37,702 nt of DNA from Spirochaetaceae bacterium (lineage in GTDB: Bacteria; Spirochaetota; Spirochaetia; DSM-27196; SLAA01), in NCBI GenBank assembly GCA_003552985.1, contig PUPD01000069.1:1-37702 (forward strand), given 5' to 3'. Numbering within the stretch: position 1 is the stretch's first letter; each line of letters begins with the position of its first letter. The notes beneath the pieces were generated by a model. That model had not been told where the DNA came from, ran no database searches, and saw only the letters and a program-made list of their open reading frames with translations. Positions 9,283 through 17,736 of this stretch are shown piece by piece. The position numbers and the translations under genes were made by a program.

Positions 9283-9349
9283 TGGCTGCTCGGCCACCGC
9301 GTCACGGCAGCGGTGACAACTCGCAACGGCAGAAGGAGGGAAGCAGCAG

Positions 9350-10858
9350 ATGTCGCAGAAGAAGTATGTGATGGCGTTCGACGCCGGTACGACGAGCTCG
9401 CGTGCAATCCTGTTCGATCACAAGGGCGAGATTGCGGGCGTTGCGCAGCAGGAGTTCCCGCAGATCTACCCTCGCCCGGGCTGGGTGGAGCATAATCCCA
9501 TGGATATCTGGGGAACGCAAAGCGGCGTTGCGCGTCAGGTAATTGAATCCGCCGGAGCCAGGCCGGACGAGATCGCCGCAATCGGTATCACCAACCAACG
9601 CGAGACTGCGGTCGTCTGGGAGAGAGAGACCGGCAAGCCGATCTGCAACGCAATTGTCTGGCAGGACCGCCGCACCGCGCCGATCTGCGAGCAGATGGTG
9701 AAGGACGGCCTGACCGATTACGTGCGTGAGAACACCGGGCTGGTCATCGATGCGTACTTCTCGGGAACCAAGCTCAAATGGATCCTCGATAATGTGGAAG
9801 GCGTGCGCGCCAAGGCCGAGGCAGGCGAGCTTCTGTTCGGCACAGTCGACACCTGGTTGATCTGGAAGCTAACCGGGGGAGAGGCCCACGTGACCGACTA
9901 CTCCAACGCTTCGCGTACCCTGATGTACAACATCAAGAAACTGAAATGGGACGACACTCTCACCGAGTGGTTGGGGGTTCCGAGAGCGATGCTACCCGAG
10001 GTAAGGCCGTCGAGCGAGATCTATGGCCGCACCGCTCGCGACACATTCGGCGGGGCTCAGATTCCGGTAGCCGGGGCGATCGGTGACCAGCAGGGCGCAC
10101 TGTTCGGGCAGGCCTGTTTCGAGGTCGGGATGGGCAAGAACACCTACGGGACCGGAAGCTTTGCCTTGATGAACACCGGCGAGCAGCGCATTCCTTCCGA
10201 GACCGGACTGCTCACCACGATGGCGTGGGGGCTCGGCGGCAGAGTCGAGTATGCGCTGGAAGGCGCAATCTTCATCACCGGCGCCGCGGTGCAATGGCTC
10301 CGCGACGAGCTTAAGCTCGTGCACGATGCGGCCGATACCGACTACTTCGCCGGTAAAGTGCCGGACACCGGCGGCGTGTACGTGGTGCCGGCTTTCGTGG
10401 GCCTTGGGGCCCCGCACTGGGATATGTACGCACGCGGCACGATCGTCGGGCTCACCAGGGGCTCGAGTCGCGAGCATATTATCAGGGCGACGCTTGAGTC
10501 TATTGCCTATCAAACCCGCGATGTGATCGAGTGCCAGGAGAAGGACTCAGGCATACAGCTCAAGGAGCTCAAGGTTGACGGAGGGGCCGCGAACAACGAT
10601 TTTCTGATGCAGTTTCAGGCCGATATTCTCGGTGTGCCGGTCCTGCGGCCGAGGATCGTGGAGACCACCGCCCGTGGGTCGGCCTTTCTTGCCGGGTTGG
10701 CGGTCGGATTTTGGAAGGACCAGGCCGACCTCGCCGACACCTTTGAGCTGGACCGCCGCTTTGAGCCCACTACAAGCAAGGAACAGCGCGATGCGCTCTA
10801 TGCCGGCTGGCGCAAAGCCGTCGAGCGCGCCAAGGGTTGGGAGGAAAAAGAGGCGTAG
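9350..10858 (+). CDS. glpK: Glycerol kinase
   Basis: A 502-residue FGGY-family kinase converting glycerol and ATP to sn-glycerol 3-phosphate in the cytoplasm, feeding lipid synthesis and glycolysis. Length equals the bacterial GlpK norm. ATG 9350 follows AAGGAGG (9333-9339) by 10 bases. Hallmarks: [15 protein letters not shown] at the N-terminus, [38 protein letters not shown] (substrate contacts), [13 protein letters not shown] with the catalytic Asp, [15 protein letters not shown] and the FGGY signature region [20 protein letters not shown]. No facilitator (glpF) or dehydrogenase (glpD) gene is adjacent, so it stands alone here. Two palindromes upstream could be operators. Confidence 0.97.
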   Translation: MSQKKYVMAFDAGTTSSRAILFDHKGEIAGVAQQEFPQIYPRPGWVEHNPMDIWGTQSGVARQVIESAGARPDEIAAIGITNQRETAVVWERETGKPICNAIVWQDRRTAPICEQMVKDGLTDYVRENTGLVIDAYFSGTKLKWILDNVEGVRAKAEAGELLFGTVDTWLIWKLTGGEAHVTDYSNASRTLMYNIKKLKWDDTLTEWLGVPRAMLPEVRPSSEIYGRTARDTFGGAQIPVAGAIGDQQGALFGQACFEVGMGKNTYGTGSFALMNTGEQRIPSETGLLTTMAWGLGGRVEYALEGAIFITGAAVQWLRDELKLVHDAADTDYFAGKVPDTGGVYVVPAFVGLGAPHWDMYARGTIVGLTRGSSREHIIRATLESIAYQTRDVIECQEKDSGIQLKELKVDGGAANNDFLMQFQADILGVPVLRPRIVETTARGSAFLAGLAVGFWKDQADLADTFELDRRFEPTTSKEQRDALYAGWRKAVERAKGWEEKEA

Positions 10859-10921
10859 GCCGCCGCGGCGGACGAGCACAGCGTCGGACGCGCCAAGCCC
10901 TTGGACGGCTTACAACGCCGG

Positions 10922-10936
10922 CGAGGCGCAGCCTCG
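10922..10936. terminator. Hairpin between convergent glpK and amidohydrolase genes
   Basis: CGAGGC-gca-GCCTCG forms a 6-bp stem with a 3-base loop in the 86-base convergent gap. There is no T-run on either side. A 12-bp palindrome CCGCCGCGGCGG (10860-10871) lies just after the glpK stop. Either may help end transcription; both are weak calls. Confidence 0.3.
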
Positions 10937-10944
10937 GCTCGGCG

Positions 10945-12150
10945 TCATTCGGAGGCCGGGGTTACTTCCGGAAGGGTGTCGAGGATCTCACGATAGACCG
11001 CCGCCCCGACGGGAATGAGCTCGTCGGGGTAGTCATACGTGTCGCTGTGCAGCTGGGGCTGCTGCAGCCCGGAGCCGAACCCGAAGAACGCGCCGTTCCA
11101 GACCTGCAGATAGCGCCCAAAGTCCTCCGACCACCGGAACGGCTGCTCCACCTTCAGAACAGCACGCCGGTGACGCTCAGCCACCGCGCTCAGGACCTCG
11201 ACCGCTTGATTGTGGTTCTCGGTAGCCGCAAACTCCTCGCGCCACTCAACGCTGCAGTCCAGCGCGGCCTCGTGCGCCAGTCGTTCGGCTTCGGCGCTCA
11301 CCATGGTCTTGAGCGTGGCGAGGTCGTCGTCGTGGTAGGCGCGCAGCACGCCCATGACCTCCGCTTGGCCGGGCGCGGTGCCGAAATTCGGCCCAAGCTC
11401 CACCGCACCGAGCCGAGTCGAAGTAATCGTCCCGGTGGAGCGGCTTCGAAAATCCCCCGCCCGCTCGGTCTCGATGCCGTTGACCAAGTCGAGGAGCCGC
11501 GCCACCGTTGTGGTGGGATTGCGTCCGTACTCCGGATAGCTCGAATGCGAGGTGCTGCCGGCGAAGGTCACGATGAACCCCACCGACGCGGCCGCGAACG
11601 TGCCTTCGCGCAGAATGAGCGTTCCGGCCTCATAGCCGGGGATGTTGTGAAAGCCGAACATAAACTGCGGAGCAAGCTCGGTGAAACGCGGGTCGCTCAG
11701 GAGCGCCTCGGCTCCGGTTCCGGTTTCCTCGGCCGGCTGGAACAACAGCACCGCGCGTCCGCGCGCCGGTCGCCGCCGATGCAACGAATGGGCGACCGCC
11801 ACCATCGTCGCCATATGACCGTCGTGCCCGCATAGATGCGCCACCCCGTCACGCCGGGATCGATGCTCGCACTCGCCTGCTTCCTGAATGGGAAGCGCAT
11901 CGAGCTCGCAGCGCAGCATCACCGTCGGCCCCTCGGCTTGCCCTTCGTACACCGCGCAAAGGCCGGTCTGCATGCGCCCGAGGCCGGTCAGCATTCGGTC
12001 GGGGGGTGCCGCACCGGAGAGCTCATGCTCTACCGCGACGGCGGTCCGGTGCTCATGCTCGGAGAGCTCCGGGTCCATATGGAGCCGGCGGCGGAAGCTG
12101 GTGATATGAGACCAGTCCAGATCTAAACCATACGCGTCTGAGCTGTGCAT
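10945..12150 (-). CDS. M20D-family amidohydrolase / aminoacylase-type peptidase
   Basis: A 401-residue metal-dependent hydrolase of the M20D (amidohydrolase, hippuricase, IAA-amino acid hydrolase) family, which splits N-acyl amino acids or similar amides. ATG 12150 is chosen; the frame continues to a TTG at 12186 but that adds 12 residues of no family match. Motifs: FRRRLHMDPELSEHE at the start, CELDALPI, the metal site HLCGHDGHMA (Cys and His), FQPAEETGTGA (catalytic and metal Glu), FGFHNIPG (His) and the last ligand in LHSDTYDYPDELI. The dimerisation (lid) domain occupies the middle third. Convergent with glpK and divergent from the KaiC/PEP-synthase-like gene. Confidence 0.9.
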   Translation of the reverse strand: MHSSDAYGLDLDWSHITSFRRRLHMDPELSEHEHRTAVAVEHELSGAAPPDRMLTGLGRMQTGLCAVYEGQAEGPTVMLRCELDALPIQEAGECEHRSRRDGVAHLCGHDGHMATMVAVAHSLHRRRPARGRAVLLFQPAEETGTGAEALLSDPRFTELAPQFMFGFHNIPGYEAGTLILREGTFAAASVGFIVTFAGSTSHSSYPEYGRNPTTTVARLLDLVNGIETERAGDFRSRSTGTITSTRLGAVELGPNFGTAPGQAEVMGVLRAYHDDDLATLKTMVSAEAERLAHEAALDCSVEWREEFAATENHNQAVEVLSAVAERHRRAVLKVEQPFRWSEDFGRYLQVWNGAFFGFGSGLQQPQLHSDTYDYPDELIPVGAAVYREILDTLPEVTPASE

Positions 12151-12157
12151 GCCGGTG

Positions 12158-12186
12158 AGCCTACCGGTTTCGGCCGTCCGAATCAA
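12158..12186 (-). promoter_or_regulatory. Predicted promoter of the M20D gene
   Basis: On the minus strand TTGATT (12186-12181), 17-base spacer, TAGGCT (12163-12158), then only 7 bases to the ATG at 12150. If correct the mRNA begins at or next to the start codon. Confidence 0.4.
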
Positions 12187-12248
12187 CGGCGTTGCAGCCG
12201 GCTGCTTCGCCGAAGTACGTGGGGGCAGGTACAGGTGGACCGGCGTTG

Positions 12249-12257
12249 TGCTATACT
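12249..12257 (+). promoter_or_regulatory. Extended -10 promoter of the KaiC/PEP-synthase-like gene
   Basis: TGC-TATACT at 12249-12257, an extended -10 element with no obvious -35. It ends 11 bases before ATG 12269, leaving a leader of about 5 bases and no room for a ribosome binding site. Confidence 0.5.
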
Positions 12258-12268
12258 AGGCGTACACG

Positions 12269-14917
12269 ATGCGCGAACGCACCTATGCACCGCCGAGCAC
12301 GGGGCTTCCGGAGCTCGACGGGTTGCTCAAGCGCCTGCGGCTCGGCGACAATGTCGTCTGGCAGCTGGACGATATCGAACACTACACGCCGTTCACCAAA
12401 GCGCTCGCCGCGCACGCCGAGCAGGTCGGCGAGCGATTGGTATACTTTCGTTTCGCGGCGCACCCCCCGGTATTGTCGGAGGCGGACTCGGCGGTGATGA
12501 TCCATCATACCCGCCCGGAAGCCGGCTTCGAGAACTTCATCACCCACATTCACCGCATGATCCGCGAGATGGGCCAGGGCGGCTACTTTGTGTTCGATTC
12601 CCTGTCCGATCTCAGCAGCACCTGCTACAGCGACCGCATGATCGGCAATTTCTTCAAGCTCACCTGTCCGCTGTTGAGCAGGTTGAACACCATCGCCTAT
12701 TTTGCCCTCTATCGACATACGCACTCATACCACGCCGCGCTTCCGATCGTGGAAACCACCCAGGTTCTGATCGACGTCTACCGTTACAAAGAACGGCTCT
12801 TCGTGCAGCCGGGGAAGATCCACCTTCGGCAGGAGGCCCATCGGCTGAAGCTCCACGAATGGACCGACGAAGGGATGCAGCGGGTGACCAACAGTGGTCT
12901 GGTGAGCGCCGTCATGGCGACATCCCCGTGGGCGGGGCTGCGGACCGCTCCTTACCGCATGGTCGGCCTCTGGGACAAGACCTTTCTGGAGGCTGAGGCG
13001 GTTCAGAACGCGGTGGACGCCGGTGCGGTGCTGGTGCTGCGCGCCCAGGAGCAGTTCGAGAAGCTCGTCAAGCTGATTGTGCCGCGGGAGAAGCAGTTGG
13101 TCGACCTGGCGCGCAGCTATCTGTCGCTGCGCGACATCATTGCGATCTGGAAGCGCATGACCGGAACCGGCATGGTCGGCGGCAAGGCGATGGGGATTCT
13201 GCTCTCGCGCGCGATCCTCAAGCAGAGCAACCCAACCTGGGAAGACCGCCTGGAGCTGCACGACAGCTTCTACATCGGTTCGGACGTCTTCTACACCTTC
13301 CTGGTCTCCAACGACTGTTGGTGGGCCCGCCAGCGGCAGAAAGACCCCCAGAGCTTCCTGATCGGTAACAACCGCGTGCGGCAGCGAATCATGGAAGGTG
13401 CGTTTCCCGCCTACATCGTCGAACGCTTTGAGGACGTGCTCGAATACTTCGGCGAGTCACCGATCATCGTGCGTTCGAGCAGCCTGCTGGAGGACAACTT
13501 CGGTAACGCCTTTTCCGGCAAGTATGATTCGGTCTTTTGCCCCAATCAGGGGCCGCTGTCGCAACGGCTCGAGCAGTTCCTGAAGGCGGTGCGCACCATC
13601 TACGCCAGCACCATGAGCGACGAGGCGCTCGACTATCGCAACCGTCGCGGAGTTCTCGACAAGGACGAGCAGATGGCGCTCGTTGTGCAGCGCGTATCGG
13701 GGGACCTGCACGGCCGCTACTTCTTCCCGCACGCCGCCGGCGTGGCCTACTCGTACAACCCCTACGTCTGGGATCCGAGCATCGACCCGGAAGCGGGGGT
13801 CGTGCGACTGGTGTTCGGGCTCGGCACGCGAGCCGTGGACCGCTCCGACGACGACTACACCCGCATCGTAGCGCTCAACGCACCCCACAAGCGACCCGAC
13901 TCGGATTTCGAATCAATGAAGCGCCACACGCAACGGCGAGTCGATGTGCTCGACCTGGAGTCCAATCAGTTTCAGAGCGTGCACTTCTTGGACCTCGTCG
14001 AAGAAGCCGAGCGCGCCGGGCTGCCGATTACGCTGTTTGCCACCCGCGACCTGCAGGGGGAACGGCGCGCCCGCGAGATGGGGCTTCACGAAACCGCGCA
14101 GTGGGTTATCACATTTGAACGCTTTCTGGAAGAGACGACCTTCGTGGAGGACATGCGCCTGCTCCTGCAGGCGTTGCGTGAGGCCTACAACGCTCATGTC
14201 GATGTGGAGTTCACCGTCGGCCTCAACCCCGACGGCTCCTATAACCTCAACCTGGTGCAGTGCCGCCGCTTCCCGATCCAGAACACCACCGCGCTGGCTC
14301 CGGCCCCGGTACCGTCGATAGATCGCGAGCAGATCATTATCCACAGCACCGGCTCAGTGCTTGGCTGCGGGCGCCTTACCTCAATCGACCGCATCATCTA
14401 TGTGGACCCGGAGGGCTACCAGACGCTCAACGAAAAAGATCGCTATCGGCTTGCTTCGGCCATCGGACGGCTCACCCATACCTTCCCCCAGGGCGAGTAC
14501 CGCGCCAAACCGACGATCCTCCTCGTCGGCCCCGGGCGGTGGGGTACGAGCACGCCGTCCCTCGGTGTACCGGTTTCGTTTACCGACATCAACACGGTTT
14601 CAGTGGTCTGGGAGATCGACTACATGCGCGCCGGTCTGACCGCCGATCTCTCGCTTGGGACGCATTTCTTCAACGACATGGTCGAGATAGACATGCTGTA
14701 CGTGGCGCACGCGGTCAACCAGGAGGATAACCTCCTGCGCCGCGAGTTCTTTGAGGAGCAGCCCTCGGTGTTGACCGAGATTGCGCCCGATCTCGGCGCC
14801 TGGGAGACCGTAATACGGGTGCTCGAGTTCCCCGGCGGCCGCACGGCGGCGAGCTCGGTGTACGTGTATGCCGATTCCGAGCGGCAGATCGCGGAGCTTT
14901 ACCGCACCGAGCGCTGA
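12269..14917 (+). CDS. KaiC-like domain fused to PEP/pyruvate-binding (PPDK_N) domain
   Basis: An 882-residue protein. Residues about 8-240 resemble a RecA/KaiC fold: STGLPELDGLLKRLRLGDNVVW stands where KaiC has its P-loop but the GKT residues are missing, while GGYFVFDSLSDLS resembles Walker B. Residues about 300-660 are the ATP-grasp domain of PEP synthase and pyruvate phosphate dikinase: VGGKAMGILLSRA, SPIIVRSSSLLEDNFG, FSGKYDSVF and NLVQCRRFPI. The C-terminal 200 residues (from about 680, with ILLVGPGRWGTSTPSLG and GTHFFNDMVE) are a conserved tail I cannot name. The phosphohistidine swivelling domain and the TIM-barrel domain of true dikinases are absent, so it cannot run the full PEP synthase reaction alone. 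It may be an ATP-dependent phosphotransferase or regulator. It is a single gene with its own promoter. Confidence 0.8.
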   Translation: MRERTYAPPSTGLPELDGLLKRLRLGDNVVWQLDDIEHYTPFTKALAAHAEQVGERLVYFRFAAHPPVLSEADSAVMIHHTRPEAGFENFITHIHRMIREMGQGGYFVFDSLSDLSSTCYSDRMIGNFFKLTCPLLSRLNTIAYFALYRHTHSYHAALPIVETTQVLIDVYRYKERLFVQPGKIHLRQEAHRLKLHEWTDEGMQRVTNSGLVSAVMATSPWAGLRTAPYRMVGLWDKTFLEAEAVQNAVDAGAVLVLRAQEQFEKLVKLIVPREKQLVDLARSYLSLRDIIAIWKRMTGTGMVGGKAMGILLSRAILKQSNPTWEDRLELHDSFYIGSDVFYTFLVSNDCWWARQRQKDPQSFLIGNNRVRQRIMEGAFPAYIVERFEDVLEYFGESPIIVRSSSLLEDNFGNAFSGKYDSVFCPNQGPLSQRLEQFLKAVRTIYASTMSDEALDYRNRRGVLDKDEQMALVVQRVSGDLHGRYFFPHAAGVAYSYNPYVWDPSIDPEAGVVRLVFGLGTRAVDRSDDDYTRIVALNAPHKRPDSDFESMKRHTQRRVDVLDLESNQFQSVHFLDLVEEAERAGLPITLFATRDLQGERRAREMGLHETAQWVITFERFLEETTFVEDMRLLLQALREAYNAHVDVEFTVGLNPDGSYNLNLVQCRRFPIQNTTALAPAPVPSIDREQIIIHSTGSVLGCGRLTSIDRIIYVDPEGYQTLNEKDRYRLASAIGRLTHTFPQGEYRAKPTILLVGPGRWGTSTPSLGVPVSFTDINTVSVVWEIDYMRAGLTADLSLGTHFFNDMVEIDMLYVAHAVNQEDNLLRREFFEEQPSVLTEIAPDLGAWETVIRVLEFPGGRTAASSVYVYADSERQIAELYRTER

Positions 14918-14964
14918 ACGCCGATCAAACCAGCCGCCAAGCCGGCCATCACAGGCCGCCTCGT

Positions 14965-16305
14965 CTACACCAGCCCCTGATCGAGCATCGCATCGGCCAC
15001 CTTCACAAAGCCGGCGATGTTGGCCCCCACCACATAGTTGCCCGCGAAACCGTACTCCTCGGCAGCCCGGCTGGTGGCCTCGTGAATCTGGCGCATGATC
15101 TGACGGAGCCGGCTGTCGACCTCATCCGCGGTCCAGGACAGACGCATCGAGTTCTGGCTCATCTCCAGTCCTGAGGTAGCCACACCGCCGGCGTTGGCCG
15201 CTTTGCCGGGACCGAACAACACGCCGGCCGACTGCAAAACGTCGACCGCTTCAGGCGTAGTCGGCATGTTCGCCCCCTCGGCTATCACTTCAACACCGTT
15301 GGCCACCAGGCGCTCGGCGTCCGCGACCTGAATTTCGTTCTCAGTGGCGCTCGGAAACGCCGCCTGACAGGGCACGCTCCACGGCCGCTCATCGGGGTGA
15401 TAGGTGGCCCCCGGATAACGCTCCACGAACTCCTCGATGCGCCCGCGGCGGATATTCTTCAGCTCCATCACGTAGCGCAGCTTCTCCGAAGTGATACCCT
15501 CCGGGTCGTGAATATAGCCGTTTGAGTCGGAAAAGGTCACCGGCTTGGCACCGAGCTCAATAGCTTTCTTGGCGGTAAACTGCGCGACGTTGCCCGACCC
15601 TGAGATCACGCAGGTCTTTCCTTCGAGCGTGCGCCCGTGGTGGCCGAGCATCTCGGCGGCGAAATACACTGCCCCGTAACCGGTTGCCTCCGGTCTGATC
15701 AGTGACCCGCCCCAGTTCACCGATTTGCCGGTCATGACGCCCGAAAACTCGTTCTCCAAGCGTCGGTACTGGCCGAAGAGATAGCCGATCTCGCGCAGCC
15801 CTACCCCGATGTCTCCGGCCGGGATGTCGGTATCCTGCCCGATATGCCGCCGCAGCTCAGTCATAAGCGACTGACAGAACTTCATCACTTCCGCGTCCGA
15901 CTTGCCCTTGGGGTCAAAGTCCGAACCGCCTTTTGCGCCGCCCATCGAAAGGGTCGTCAACGCATTCTTGTAGGTCTGTTCAAACCCCAGGAACTTCAGA
16001 ATGCTGAGGTTGACCGTGGGGTGAAACCGCAGCCCACCCTTATAAGGACCAAGGACGCTGTTGAACTGAATTCGAAAGCCGCGGTTGATCTGGTACTCCC
16101 CGAGGTCGTCGATCCAGGGTACCCGGAACATCACCACGCGCTCAGGCTCTACCATGCGCTCGAGAATCTTTGCCTTGCGATACTCAGGACGGCGGTCGAG
16201 CACCGGCGCAAGCGAATCGAGAAACTCCTGCACCGCCTGACAGAACTCCGGCTGTTCCGGGTTGGCTTTGCGAACCTGCTCCAATACCGCTTCGGTGTAA
16301 CTCAT
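14965..16305 (-). CDS. gdhA: NADP-specific glutamate dehydrogenase
   Basis: A 446-residue class I hexameric glutamate dehydrogenase, interconverting 2-oxoglutarate plus ammonia and glutamate; matching the length of the E. coli type. The open frame extends upstream to 16467, but ATG 16305 (MSYTEAVLEQV) is preceded by GGGGAGAG and matches the family start. Motifs: NRGFRIQFNSVLGPYKGGLRFHP cut as separate strands, SMGGAKGGSDFDPKGKSD with the catalytic Lys region, PAGDIGVGLREIGY, and the Rossmann turn VISGSGNVAQF. SDSNG after the dinucleotide fold is usual in the NADP-using type. It lies downstream of tryptophanase on the same strand, 53 bases away, with its own extended -10 promoter; it could capture ammonia released by tryptophanase. 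Confidence 0.95.
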   Translation of the reverse strand: MSYTEAVLEQVRKANPEQPEFCQAVQEFLDSLAPVLDRRPEYRKAKILERMVEPERVVMFRVPWIDDLGEYQINRGFRIQFNSVLGPYKGGLRFHPTVNLSILKFLGFEQTYKNALTTLSMGGAKGGSDFDPKGKSDAEVMKFCQSLMTELRRHIGQDTDIPAGDIGVGLREIGYLFGQYRRLENEFSGVMTGKSVNWGGSLIRPEATGYGAVYFAAEMLGHHGRTLEGKTCVISGSGNVAQFTAKKAIELGAKPVTFSDSNGYIHDPEGITSEKLRYVMELKNIRRGRIEEFVERYPGATYHPDERPWSVPCQAAFPSATENEIQVADAERLVANGVEVIAEGANMPTTPEAVDVLQSAGVLFGPGKAANAGGVATSGLEMSQNSMRLSWTADEVDSRLRQIMRQIHEATSRAAEEYGFAGNYVVGANIAGFVKVADAMLDQGLV

Positions 16306-16347
16306 GCGCTTCACTCTCCCCTGCGTTCCGGATCGTCGGTGCGGGGC

Positions 16348-16356
16348 AGTATAGCA
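16348..16356 (-). promoter_or_regulatory. Extended -10 promoter of gdhA
   Basis: On the minus strand TGC-TATACT (16356-16348) directly after the tnaA stop codon. It places transcription start near 16341 and lets gdhA be expressed independently of tnaA. Confidence 0.5.
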
Positions 16357-16358
16357 AG

Positions 16359-17726
16359 CTAGATCAACTGCGTGAAGCGCGCGGTGAAATGCCGCAGAAA
16401 ACGCGGCTCCCACTCGATCCGGTATCCCGGAAGGCTGTCCTTGCGCGCATACAGGTGCTCGGCACACTCGATCACGTAATCGACATGACTCTGGGTATAG
16501 ACCCTACGCGGCATTGCCAGCCGAACAAGGTCGAGAGAAGCTTCCTGCTCGGTACCGTCGGGACGCTTGCCGAACATCACCGTGCCGATCTCGCAGGCGC
16601 GAATCCCCCCTTCTTCGTACAGCGCAACCGCAAGCGCCTGGCCGGGGTACTGCAGAGGCGGGATATGCGGCAGCAGGCTGCGCGCGTCGATATAGACGGC
16701 ATGACCGCCGACCGGACGTACGATCGGCACCCCAATGCGCAGCAGGGCGTTGCCGAGGTACTGCATCGAAGCAAGGCGGTAGCGCAGATAGTCCTCCTCC
16801 ACGATCTCGCGCAACCCGATCGCGATCGCATCGAGATCGCGTCCGGCGAGCCCACCGTAGGTTGGGAAGCCCTCGGTGAGGATCAGCACATTGCGCGCCT
16901 GCTCGGCCCAGTCGTCGTCGTTGAGCGCAAGCCACCCGCCGATGTTCACAAATGCATCCTTCTTCGCGCTCATCGTCATACCGTCGGCGTACGAGAACAT
17001 CTCGCGCACAATCTCGGGCACCGGAACCTCGGCGTAACCCTCCTCGCGAATCTTGATCAGATAGGCGTTTTCGGCGAAGCGGCAGGCGTCAAAGAACAAT
17101 GGAACACGATGCCGCGCGCACACCTCGCGCACCGCACGCATATTCGCCATTGAGACCGGCTGACCACCTCCGGTATTGTTCGTGATCGTGAGCATCACGA
17201 TCGGAACCTTTGCACCCTCCTCACTCAGCAGGCGATCGAGCGCCTCCACGTCCATGTTGCCTTTGAACGGGTGCTCGTTCGCCGGGTCCTTGGCTTCGGC
17301 AATCACGAGATCAACCGGCTCGGCCCCGGACATCTCCACGTTAGCCCGCGTAGTGTCGAAATGCGTGTTGCTCGGCACCGTGCAGCCGTTCTCCGCCGCG
17401 ACCGTAAACAAGATTTTCTCGGCTGCGCGGCCCTGGTGGGTGGGGATAACATGCTTGAACGGCATGAGCTCCTTCACCGCCTGCTCGAAGCGATAGTACG
17501 AGGGTGAACCGGCGTAGCTCTCATCACCCTGCATGATCCCTGCCCATTGGCCGGCGCTCATGGCCGAGGTGCCGGAATCGGTCAGCAGATCGATCATCAC
17601 GTCATCGGCATGCAGATTAAACAGATTATAGCCCGCGCTGCGGATGAGCATAGCGCGCTCTTCCTTAGTGGTAACCCGGATAGGCTCCACCGACTTGATG
17701 CGAAACGGTTCGATTATTGTCTTCAT
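16359..17726 (-). CDS. tnaA: Tryptophanase
   Basis: A 455-residue PLP-dependent beta-eliminating lyase, splitting L-tryptophan to indole, pyruvate and ammonia in the cytoplasm. The family also holds tyrosine phenol-lyase, so I compared marker positions from memory. The PLP lysine motif is MSAKKDA (tryptophanase form; phenol-lyase has SGKKDC). HFDTTR carries Asp where phenol-lyase has Thr124. GIRACEIGT has Ile where phenol-lyase needs Arg381 to bind the phenol. All three favour tryptophanase. Other blocks: IDLLTDSGTSAMS, PTHQGRAAEKI, GGQPVSMANMRAVRE, EGFPTYGGLAGRDL and PRRVYTQSHVDYV. It starts 10 bases after the stop of the voltage-sensor-like gene, so the two are probably co-transcribed. No tnaC leader peptide is visible in the 10-base gap. 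Confidence 0.92.
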   Translation of the reverse strand: MKTIIEPFRIKSVEPIRVTTKEERAMLIRSAGYNLFNLHADDVMIDLLTDSGTSAMSAGQWAGIMQGDESYAGSPSYYRFEQAVKELMPFKHVIPTHQGRAAEKILFTVAAENGCTVPSNTHFDTTRANVEMSGAEPVDLVIAEAKDPANEHPFKGNMDVEALDRLLSEEGAKVPIVMLTITNNTGGGQPVSMANMRAVREVCARHRVPLFFDACRFAENAYLIKIREEGYAEVPVPEIVREMFSYADGMTMSAKKDAFVNIGGWLALNDDDWAEQARNVLILTEGFPTYGGLAGRDLDAIAIGLREIVEEDYLRYRLASMQYLGNALLRIGVPIVRPVGGHAVYIDARSLLPHIPPLQYPGQALAVALYEEGGIRACEIGTVMFGKRPDGTEQEASLDLVRLAMPRRVYTQSHVDYVIECAEHLYARKDSLPGYRIEWEPRFLRHFTARFTQLI

Positions 17727-17736
17727 AACACCGCCA

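Noticed and set aside
10837-11835. 332-codon open frame opposite the M20D amidohydrolase
   Set aside because: Shadow frame in GC-rich DNA. The minus-strand product has all metal-site motifs of its family, the plus-strand product is Arg/Gly/His-rich without any recognisable motif.
16359-17726. Tyrosine phenol-lyase instead of tryptophanase
   Set aside because: The Arg that binds the phenol ring is Ile, the Thr124 position is Asp and the PLP motif is SAKKDA, all tryptophanase-like.
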